The notes under the pieces were generated by a model. The model was given only the letters and a program-made list of their open reading frames with translations, was not told the DNA's origin and did not search any database. Of a stretch of DNA of 53,325 nucleotides, positions 42,671-49,014 are shown piece by piece. The stretch covers positions 1 to 53,325 of the forward strand of contig JAUSID010000210.1 of assembly GCA_030648295.1 (NCBI GenBank), written 5' to 3'. The position numbers were made by a program, and so were the translations under genes. The stretch is from Opitutaceae bacterium (lineage in GTDB: Bacteria; Verrucomicrobiota; Verrucomicrobiia; Opitutales; Opitutaceae). Within the stretch, counting starts at the first letter, position 1. Every line of letters starts with the position of its first letter.

Positions 42671-42726
42671 GTAGGAGCCTGCTTGCAGGCGATGCTTCGA
42701 GGAATCGCGAGCAAGCTCGCTCCTAC
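42671..42726. repeat. dispersed-type palindrome (GTAGGAGC ... GCTCCTAC) overlapping the rplJ stop
   Basis: GTAGGAGC at the left end and GCTCCTAC at the right are perfect inverted repeats. Inside, CCTGCTTGCAGGCGAT and GAATCGCGAGCAAGCTC form secondary pairings. The right end contains the rplJ stop codon (TAG, 42723-42725 on the minus strand). Its design differs from the heptad elements: it is a conventional REP/MITE-like palindrome. Confidence 0.8.
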
Positions 42727-43241
42727 TTCGCCTCGGCGGCGCGGACCTTGGCCTGGAGGACGTTGACGAGACCGCTCGGCGCGGCGATGAGGACGCGGAC
42801 GAACATGCTCGCGGGCTGGCTGACCAACCCGAGGAACTGCGCGCGGAGGACATCCAGCGACGGCAACTCGGCCAGCGCATCGACATCCTTCGCCGTGATC
42901 AGCTTCTTGCCGAGCACACCGGCCTTCACCTGAAGCTTCTTCTTGTCCTTGAAAAACTGCTTCAGGACCTTGGCGACGCCCGCCGAATTCTTTCCGCCCA
43001 CCACGACCGCCGTCGGGCCGATGAGGGAGCTTTCGAACTCGGGCAGCCCGAGCGCCTTGGCGGCAACGCGGAGCGAGCTGTTCTTGACGACGTGAAACTC
43101 GGCTTTTTCGCCGGCGAGGCGCTTGCGCAATTCGGCCGTGTCGGCGACCGACACGTTCGTGAAATTCGCCAGGATGACGTAGTCGCTCTTCTTGAGGTGG
43201 GTCTCGACCTCGGAAATCAGATATTGTTTTTCGGCTCTCAT
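42723..43241 (-). CDS. rplJ: 50S ribosomal protein L10
   Basis: This 172-aa protein forms the stalk base and binds L7/L12 dimers through its C-terminal helix. In E. coli it also represses the operon. The start MRAEKQYLISEVETHLKKSD at 43241 is 11 bp after rplA. The usual conserved GPTAVVV-type segment (SSLIGPTAVVVGGKNSAGVA) is present. A repeat palindrome covers its stop codon. Confidence 0.97.
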   Translation of the reverse strand: MRAEKQYLISEVETHLKKSDYVILANFTNVSVADTAELRKRLAGEKAEFHVVKNSSLRVAAKALGLPEFESSLIGPTAVVVGGKNSAGVAKVLKQFFKDKKKLQVKAGVLGKKLITAKDVDALAELPSLDVLRAQFLGLVSQPASMFVRVLIAAPSGLVNVLQAKVRAAEAK

Positions 43242-43252
43242 GGTCGGGCTCC

Positions 43253-43951
43253 TCAGTATTTGCTGAATTCGGTCGAGGCGACGCGGACCGCCGGGCTCAT
43301 GCTCGACGAAATGGTCACGCTCTTGATGAACTGGTGGCCCTTGTAGGTATTGGGCTTGGCCTTGCCCACCGCCTCGAGGACGACCTGGGCGTTTTCCAGA
43401 ATCTGGGCCGGCGTGAACGAGCGCTTGCCGACGCCGACGCCAATATTGGCGGTCTTGTCCATCTTGAACTCCACGCGGCCGGCCTTCACGGCCTTGATCC
43501 CGGCGGCGACGTCGTCGGTGACGGTGCCCGCCTTCGGATTCGGCATGAGTCCCTTCGGACCGAGCACGCGCGCGAGGGTGCGCACCTGCTTCATGGATTC
43601 GGTCGTCGCAATCGCCACGTCGAACTCCAGCCAACCCTCCTGAATCTTCTTCATCAGCTCGGCGAGGCCGGCCTCATCCGCACCGGCGGCGAGCGCCTTC
43701 TGCGGGTCGTCGGTGAAAACGATGACGCGGACCTTCTTGCCGGAACCGTTCGGGAGCGGCGTGGTGCCGCGCACGTTCTGCTCGCCGGACGTGGCGTCGA
43801 CGCCGAGGCGGAACGAAAGCTCGACCGTCTCGTCGAACTTCGCCTTGGGGAACTTGGCCAAGACATCCACCGCGTCTTTCAACGGGTATTCCTTGGCGAG
43901 ATCAGCGACCTTCAGGGCGCTGCGATAGCGTTTGCTATGGTTTTTTGGCAT
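43253..43951 (-). CDS. rplA: 50S ribosomal protein L1
   Basis: This 232-aa protein is the mobile L1 stalk that assists tRNA exit and represses its own operon in E. coli. The core RYRSALKVADLAKEYPLKDA and the LMPNPKAGTVTDDVAAGIKA signature are standard. No clear L1 binding site is recognised. Confidence 0.97.
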   Translation of the reverse strand: MPKNHSKRYRSALKVADLAKEYPLKDAVDVLAKFPKAKFDETVELSFRLGVDATSGEQNVRGTTPLPNGSGKKVRVIVFTDDPQKALAAGADEAGLAELMKKIQEGWLEFDVAIATTESMKQVRTLARVLGPKGLMPNPKAGTVTDDVAAGIKAVKAGRVEFKMDKTANIGVGVGKRSFTPAQILENAQVVLEAVGKAKPNTYKGHQFIKSVTISSSMSPAVRVASTEFSKY

Positions 43952-44048
43952 GGGTGACTCCTTGCGGTGCGAACGCCCCGAGCAAAGTCGAAGGCTCCCG
44001 CGGTGAGTTATTGGTTGAACGAAATTCGGTGAGAAAATTCTCGGCGTG

Positions 44049-44118
44049 GAGTTCTGAGTTCTGCGTTCCGAGTCTTGGGTTCGAACCCAAAACCCTGAAC
44101 CCGAAACCCAAAACCGGA
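44049..44118. repeat. heptad-phased palindrome (GAGTTCT / AACCCxx), rplK-rplA spacer
   Basis: GAGTTCT, GAGTTCT, GCGTTCC, GAGTCTT, GGGTTCG, AACCCAA, AACCCTG, AACCCGA, AACCCAA and AACCGGA run in unbroken 7-nt phase from 44049 to 44118. The centre GGGTTCGAACCC (44077-44088) is a perfect palindrome, so here the two arms abut directly with no loop. It is the cleanest example of the phase. Confidence 0.93.
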
Positions 44119-44123
44119 CAAAG

Positions 44124-44549
44124 TCAGTCGATGACGTCGATGCCCATGTTGCGGGCGGTTCCGGCGATCACCTTGATGCCCGCCTCGGGATCCTTGGCGT
44201 TCAGATCGGCCTTCTTGATGTTATAGATTTCGAGCAGCTGCTTCTTCGTCACCTTGCCCACCTTGTCCTGGTTGGGCCGGCCCGAGCCGCTGGCGATGTT
44301 GGCCGCCTTCTTGAGCAGCACCGACGCCGGCGGGGACTTGAGGATGAACGTGAAGCTCTTGTCGGAGAAAACGGTGATGACCACGGGAAGAATCATCCCA
44401 TTCTGGTCTTTGGTACGCGCGTTAAACTCCTTGCAGAACGCCATGATGTTGACGCCTTGCGCGCCGAGGGCGGGACCGACGGGCGGCGCCGGGTTGGCGG
44501 CTCCGGCGGGCAGCTGCAGACGGATGTAACCTTGGATCTTCTTGGCCAT
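44124..44549 (-). CDS. rplK: 50S ribosomal protein L11
   Basis: This 141-aa protein of the GTPase-associated centre is the binding partner of thiostrepton and stringent factor. [20 protein letters not shown] and the conserved [20 protein letters not shown] are canonical. Confidence 0.97.
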   Translation of the reverse strand: MAKKIQGYIRLQLPAGAANPAPPVGPALGAQGVNIMAFCKEFNARTKDQNGMILPVVITVFSDKSFTFILKSPPASVLLKKAANIASGSGRPNQDKVGKVTKKQLLEIYNIKKADLNAKDPEAGIKVIAGTARNMGIDVID

Positions 44550-44563
44550 GTTTGGAAAATTTC

Positions 44564-44659
44564 GATTTTGGATTTGGGATTTTCGATTTCCCGACTCCCT
44601 TCGCTTTCGGGGACTTTCCGTCCCAATCGAAAATCGAAAATCGAAAATCGAAAATTACT
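44564..44659. repeat. heptad-phased palindrome (GATTTTC family), nusG-rplK spacer
   Basis: The left arm reads GATTTTG, GATTTGG, GATTTTC, GATTTCC in phase from 44564 to 44591. The right arm is four identical AATCGAA units in phase from 44625 to 44652 followed by AATTACT. It fills the 113-bp spacer. Confidence 0.92.
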
Positions 44660-44662
44660 TCG

Positions 44663-45253
44663 TCATTCGGTGAGCCGCTGGACCTGCCAGTACTCGAGTT
44701 CGACCGGTGTGAACCGGCCGAAAATCGAGACGGACACCTTCAATTTGCCGCGCTCGGGATCGATTTCGTCGATGCGGCCGGTGAGCGACGCAAACGCGCC
44801 GTCGGTGATCTTCACTTCCTCGCCGACCGAGTATTGGACCTTCGGCACTTCCTTGCCGCTGGCCGCCTCGATCCGGGCATAAATCTCGTCGATTTCGCTC
44901 TGCCGCAGCGCCGCCGGCCGGTCGCCGCCGACGAAGCCGATCACGCCGGTCGTCTCCTTGACGAAGTACCACGGTTTGTTGATGAGCTTGCCCTCCTCGT
45001 CGTAGAGCTTCGCCTGGATGAAGACGTAGCCGGGATACAGCTTCCGTACCTTGGTGCTCTTCTTGCCGCCCTTGACCTCGGACACGATCTCGGTCGGCAG
45101 CAGCACGTCGAAAATGTGATCGTCGAGTTCCTCGGCCTTCTTGAACTTCTCGATGTACGTTTTCACCTTGCCCTCCTGGCCGGAGAGCGTGTGCAGCGCG
45201 AACCATTGGGCACCGGGGGGCGCGGACGTTTGGGCGGACATGGTGGTAGGCAT
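44663..45253 (-). CDS. nusG: transcription termination/antitermination protein NusG
   Basis: This 196-aa protein has the N-terminal NGN domain (QWFALHTLSGQEGKVKTYIE) and the C-terminal KOW domain (EEVKITDGAFASLTGRIDEI), linking RNA polymerase to Rho, ribosomes or S10. The start at 45253 is 2 bp from the secE stop with a GGTGAG ribosome-site-like run, and gives a short Ser/Ala/Pro extension (MPTTMSAQTSAPPGA). ATG 45241 is the alternative. Confidence 0.95.
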   Translation of the reverse strand: MPTTMSAQTSAPPGAQWFALHTLSGQEGKVKTYIEKFKKAEELDDHIFDVLLPTEIVSEVKGGKKSTKVRKLYPGYVFIQAKLYDEEGKLINKPWYFVKETTGVIGFVGGDRPAALRQSEIDEIYARIEAASGKEVPKVQYSVGEEVKITDGAFASLTGRIDEIDPERGKLKVSVSIFGRFTPVELEYWQVQRLTE

Positions 45254-45255
45254 GA

Positions 45256-45459
45256 TCAGCTCACCCACTCGGTGAACAACCACACGACGTTCTGGAGCGA
45301 GAAATCGCTGATGGCGGTGAAGACGCCGAGAATCAGGGCGGCGACAATCACCACGATCGTTGAATCGCGCAGCTCCGTCTTGGTGGGCCAGGTGGCTTTC
45401 TGAAGCTCACCGACCATTTCGCCGAGGAAGATACGCGTGCTGCGGAACGGATTTTTCAT
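45256..45459 (-). CDS. secE: protein translocase subunit SecE
   Basis: This 67-aa single-spanning SecE has the amphipathic helix (TRIFLGEMVGELQKATWPTK) and one C-terminal transmembrane segment (TIVVIVAALILGVFTAISDF). It clamps the SecY channel. It lies 11 bp after tRNA-Trp and 2 bp before nusG. Confidence 0.96.
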   Translation of the reverse strand: MKNPFRSTRIFLGEMVGELQKATWPTKTELRDSTIVVIVAALILGVFTAISDFSLQNVVWLFTEWVS

Positions 45460-45470
45460 TTACTGGAAAG

Positions 45471-45546
45471 TGGCAGGGGCGGAGGGACTCGAACCCCCAA
45501 CCGACGGTTTTGGAGACCGCTACTCTACCAATTGAGCTACACCCCT
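45471..45546 (-). tRNA. tRNA-Trp (anticodon CCA), CCA end encoded
   Basis: On the minus strand the gene folds into a standard cloverleaf: acceptor AGGGGTG with CGCCCCT (one G-U pair), D-loop containing AATTGGTAGAGTA, anticodon stem-loop CGGTCTCCAAAACCG with CCA, and T-loop GGTTCGAGTCC. The discriminator is G (45474) and the terminal CCA is encoded (45471-45473). Confidence 0.97.
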
Positions 45547-45622
45547 GTGTGTGGTCCTTTAGACGACGCAGCCGAGGCCCCGTGGCAGGACCTCGGCGGT
45601 CGACTTAAACGGTTGAGATTGC

Positions 45623-46813
45623 TTATTCCGTGATCTCCGTGACACGACCGGCGCCGATCGTGCGGCCACCCTCTCGGATGGCGAACTTCTGGGTCTTCTC
45701 CATCGCGATGGGCGAAATGAGGTCGATGTCCACGGTGATGTTGTCACCAGGCATGATCATCTCGACGCCCTTCGGGAGGTTGACGACTCCGGTCACGTCG
45801 GTGGTGCGGAAGTAGAATTGCGGACGGTAGCCATTGAAGAACGGCGTGTGGCGGCCGCCTTCGTCCTTCGAAAGGACGTAGATTTCAGCCTTCGCCTTCT
45901 TGTGCGGCGTGATCGACTTCGGGGCGGCGAGAACCTGGCCGCGCTCGACGCCTTCCTTTTCCACGCCGCGGAGGAGCAGACCGACGTTGTCACCCGCCTG
46001 GCCGCGATCGAGCAGCTTGCGGAACATTTCGATGCCGGTGACGACGGTCGTCGTCGTGTCGCGCAGGCCGACGATTTCGACGGTGTCGTTCAGCTTGACG
46101 ATGCCACGCTCGATCCGGCCGGTGGCAACGGTGCCGCGGCCGGTGATCGAGAACACGTCCTCGACCGACATCAGGAACGGTTTGTCCATCTCGCGGACGG
46201 GCTCCGGAATATCGCTGTCGACCGCCTCCATCAGGTCCTGAATCGCCTTCTCACCCTCGGGCTTGCCCTCGAGCGCGGCGGTCGCGGAACCGCGGATGAC
46301 CTTCGCGTTCTTGCCGTCAAATTGGTACTTGGTCAGGAGGTCGCGAATTTCCTCTTCGACGAGATCAAGGAGATCCTTGTCGTCGAGCAGGTCGACCTTG
46401 TTCAGGAATACCACCATCTTCGGCACGCCAACCTGGCGGGCGAGCAGCACGTGCTCCTTCGTCTGCGGCATCGGGCCGTCCGCGGCCGACACAACGAGGA
46501 TGGCGCCGTCCATCTGCGCCGCACCCGTGATCATGTTCTTCACGAAGTCAGCGTGGCCGGGGCAATCGACGTGCGCGTAGTGGCGCTTGTCCGACTCGTA
46601 CTCAACGTGCGCTACGGAAATCGTCACCGTCTTGGTCGCATCACGAACCGTACCTCCCTTGGCGATATCCGCGTAGGACTTGACCTCGGCGAGACCCTTG
46701 CGCGCCTGACAGGCGAGGATCGCGGCGGTCAAGGTCGTCTTGCCGTGATCAATGTGACCGATCGTGCCAACGTTCACGTGCGGTTTCTTGCGTTCGAATG
46801 CTGCTTTAGCCAT
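45623..46813 (-). CDS. tuf: elongation factor Tu with a divergent switch I
   Basis: This 396-aa GTPase delivers aminoacyl-t[14 protein letters not shown] (G1), [20 protein letters not shown] (G3 and following), NKVD (G4) and domains II-III are normal. The effector (switch I) loop is unusual: [20 protein letters not shown] stands where E. coli has a shorter FDQIDNAPEEKARGITIN, two residues longer and without the ARG motif, although the Mg-binding Thr before Ile is kept. I believe Verrucomicrobia share this, which is recall and not checked. It lies between tRNA-Thr and tRNA-Trp, not after fusA. Confidence 0.97.
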   Translation of the reverse strand: MAKAAFERKKPHVNVGTIGHIDHGKTTLTAAILACQARKGLAEVKSYADIAKGGTVRDATKTVTISVAHVEYESDKRHYAHVDCPGHADFVKNMITGAAQMDGAILVVSAADGPMPQTKEHVLLARQVGVPKMVVFLNKVDLLDDKDLLDLVEEEIRDLLTKYQFDGKNAKVIRGSATAALEGKPEGEKAIQDLMEAVDSDIPEPVREMDKPFLMSVEDVFSITGRGTVATGRIERGIVKLNDTVEIVGLRDTTTTVVTGIEMFRKLLDRGQAGDNVGLLLRGVEKEGVERGQVLAAPKSITPHKKAKAEIYVLSKDEGGRHTPFFNGYRPQFYFRTTDVTGVVNLPKGVEMIMPGDNITVDIDLISPIAMEKTQKFAIREGGRTIGAGRVTEITE

Positions 46814-46895
46814 GGGAGACGGATATTTGGGTGGTGATGAAAATTGACCTCTGATTTTTCGTCGCAGAAGCCTGAGCCGACGTGTTTTCTGACCC

Positions 46896-46971
46896 TGGAG
46901 CCCAGAACCGGACTTGAACCGGCGACCTCCCCCTTACCAAGGGGGTGCTCTGCCAACTGAGCTATCTGGGC
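46896..46971 (-). tRNA. tRNA-Thr (anticodon GGT), CCA end encoded
   Basis: On the minus strand: acceptor GCCCAGA with TCTGGGC (7 bp), D-loop with TTGGCAGAGC, anticodon stem-loop CCCCCTTGGTAAGGGGG with GGT, and T-loop GGTTCAAGTCC. The discriminator is T (46899) and CCA is encoded (46896-46898). It lies 82 bp upstream of tuf. Confidence 0.97.
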
Positions 46972-47065
46972 AGACTACGGGAGTGCCAAAAAACGAAAAA
47001 GAGCGAAGAAAGTGCGACCCGGTTTTGGCACCGTCAACAGCAAACTGGCCCATTCTCCTAAAATT

Positions 47066-47821
47066 CTATGGACCGATGGTAATCCGGTAAATTCCCGGGC
47101 GCAGACGATCACCAATTCGATAGGTCTGCGCGAGATAATTTCGGAAATGTTGGTCGACTTCCTCCACGCCCGAACGTTCGGTAAGAATCAGCGGCCCGAC
47201 CAGTCCGGCGGGGTTGACGGAGGCGAGAAATTGGAGCGGTTGCCATGGCTTTTCGGTGACCGGTTTCATGTCCACCAGGAGCTCATGGGTCATCACGACC
47301 GTTCCGGTTCCCGTTGCCACCACCTCAAGATAGCCGCCACGCGCCGGCAGTGGTCTCAGCGCCGCTTCAGAGCGGCCGAATCCCGTGGCTGGCGGTGACA
47401 ATGCGCCAGGTATCAATGCGTCCACTGGCTTCGCTTCCGCCACGGCGCGACCGTTCAGCGTCACCGGCGACGGCAAATCCTGATCGAACCGCAACTCGGC
47501 CTCGGTCAACGTCAGCTTCGTCGTTTCCACGTCGAAAAACGTCTTTCCCACCTCGCGTCGCGGCATCCGCTCCAGCGTGGCATTGCGTTCCGTCGGCAGG
47601 AAGAGCGGAGCCAAATCGCGCATCGCCGTGGCCTCGCGATTCAGCGGATTCGTGGGGCTCGGATCCGCTAACTTGACCGCGACTCGCGTTGCGCCTGGCG
47701 AGCTTGCAACCGGCGTCACCTGCGAGACGTTGAACAACGCCATAACCGCCACCACGGCAATCAGGCCGCCAATCGCCGCGGCGACCCACCGTCCCCGGCT
47801 GCCCATGACATCCACGCTCAT
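47066..47821 (-). CDS. membrane-anchored periplasmic protein in the TonB position of an exbBD operon
   Basis: This 251-aa protein has one N-terminal transmembrane helix (WVAAAIGGLIAVVAVMALFN at 12-31), a long extracytoplasmic region (an LTLTEAELRFDQDLPSPVTL strand set, then a Gly/Ala-rich stretch) and a compact end (YRIGDRLRPGIYRITIGP). Its stop-start overlap with exbD (ATGA) and its place after exbB-exbD suggest it is the energy-transducing or effector component of this Tol/Ton-type motor. No TonB Pro-rich spacer or TonB C-terminal motif is recognised, so a new family is possible. Confidence 0.7.
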   Translation of the reverse strand: MSVDVMGSRGRWVAAAIGGLIAVVAVMALFNVSQVTPVASSPGATRVAVKLADPSPTNPLNREATAMRDLAPLFLPTERNATLERMPRREVGKTFFDVETTKLTLTEAELRFDQDLPSPVTLNGRAVAEAKPVDALIPGALSPPATGFGRSEAALRPLPARGGYLEVVATGTGTVVMTHELLVDMKPVTEKPWQPLQFLASVNPAGLVGPLILTERSGVEEVDQHFRNYLAQTYRIGDRLRPGIYRITIGP

Positions 47822-48270
47822 TGGCGGGCGGGGGTCGGCGCCCCCGGCGGTTCCGTCGCCGCGACCTGGATGTCCTTGAAACCCGCCCGGCGGGCCGCGC
47901 CCGAGATCTCCATGATGACAGACAGTTCGGTCCCACGGACCGCCTGGATTTGCAGCGACGGGTTGCGCACCGAGCGCGCCTGTTCGCGCAACCAGCGCGC
48001 GAGCCCGTCCATGTTGCGCAGACCGTCGCCGGCGAAAATCTGGCCGGCGTTGATCACGCGCACGTAATGCGTGCTCGTGCGCGCGGCGGCATTCGCGCCG
48101 GCGATTTCCGGCAGCTGGAAATCCACGTCAACGCCGGGCGCGAGCACGAAACGCGAACCAAACAGAACGAAGAACCACGCAATCAGCCCGCCGTTGACGA
48201 AGAACAGCCAGTCGTAGCTGCGGGGCTTTGGGCGCAATTTCGCCGCCAGATCGAGCGGGCGCGTGATCAT
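47818..48270 (-). CDS. exbD: ExbD/TolR-family biopolymer transport protein
   Basis: This 150-aa protein has a single transmembrane helix (WLFFVNGGLIAWFFVLFGSR) preceded by Asp in SYDW. That Asp lies where ExbD/TolR carry the essential proton-conducting Asp; the alignment is by eye. The periplasmic half after the PGVDVDFQLP strand resembles the family. It overlaps the upstream exbB stop by 4 bp (ATGA) and the downstream gene likewise, so all three are coupled. Confidence 0.85.
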   Translation of the reverse strand: MITRPLDLAAKLRPKPRSYDWLFFVNGGLIAWFFVLFGSRFVLAPGVDVDFQLPEIAGANAAARTSTHYVRVINAGQIFAGDGLRNMDGLARWLREQARSVRNPSLQIQAVRGTELSVIMEISGAARRAGFKDIQVAATEPPGAPTPARQ

Positions 48271-48944
48271 GGCTTCGCCACTTCCTCGGTCGGCTCGGGC
48301 AGGTCCGCCACGGGCGGGACGCCACGGTATTCAGTGAGCAGATACTTCATGATCTCGTTGCCGGACCATTCGATGTCGCGAACGATCGCGCGCACGCGGC
48401 CGCTGAGGAAGTGATACGCGAGATGGGCCGGAATCGCGAGCATCAGGCTGCCGGCCGTGGCGAGCAGCGCCTGCCAGATGCCGGCGGCGAGCATGCTCGG
48501 CCGCGCATAATCCCCGCCCTGCGCGAACGCCGCGAACGTGGTGATCATCCCGAGAATCGTGCCGAGCAGGCCGACGAGCGGCGCCACCTGCGCGATCGCC
48601 GCGATCGAGCCGAGCCGCCGCTCGAGCGCGGGCAGCTCGATCACCGCCGCCTCCTGCACATGGAACCGCATTGCCTCGGCCGAATCATCCGCATGGAGCA
48701 GCGCCGCCTTCACCACCACCGCCACGGGTCCCGGCGTCTCCTCGCACACCGTCATGGCTTCGACGAGCCGGCGCTTCGCCAGGATGTTCTTGATCCCGTC
48801 CACGAACGCCTTCGCGCGGATGTGGCCGCGGTGCAGATAAAGCGTGCGCTCGATGAACAGCATGACGCCGAGCACGGCGAGCACCGCCAGCACCCACATC
48901 ATCGGGCCTCCCTGTGCGAGTAGATTGAAATCGAAACCAGCCAT
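48267..48944 (-). CDS. exbB: MotA/TolQ/ExbB-family proton channel protein
   Basis: This 225-aa inner-membrane protein has three transmembrane segments: residues about 14-35, then the pair around 115-145 (APLVGLLGTILGMITTFAAF) and 160-185. It forms the stator core with ExbD. The conserved TPR-like cytoplasmic loop and the VGLLGT motif are present. The start at 48944 gives MAGFDFNLLAQGGPMMW; the frame upstream is the spacer after the TPR gene. Confidence 0.9.
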   Translation of the reverse strand: MAGFDFNLLAQGGPMMWVLAVLAVLGVMLFIERTLYLHRGHIRAKAFVDGIKNILAKRRLVEAMTVCEETPGPVAVVVKAALLHADDSAEAMRFHVQEAAVIELPALERRLGSIAAIAQVAPLVGLLGTILGMITTFAAFAQGGDYARPSMLAAGIWQALLATAGSLMLAIPAHLAYHFLSGRVRAIVRDIEWSGNEIMKYLLTEYRGVPPVADLPEPTEEVAKP

Positions 48945-49014
48945 TGAATTCACGGAACGTTGGGCGGGCGGCGAAGATTCGGTCCGAGCGCGGCGGTCGT
49001 TTTCGCGGCGTGCT

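Noticed and set aside
46983-47031. Inverted repeat GTGCCAAAA ... TTTTGGCAC between the exbBD operon and tRNA-Thr
   Set aside because: Arms are only 9 bp with a 31-nt loop and no T-run, so it is not an intrinsic terminator; no other role could be supported.
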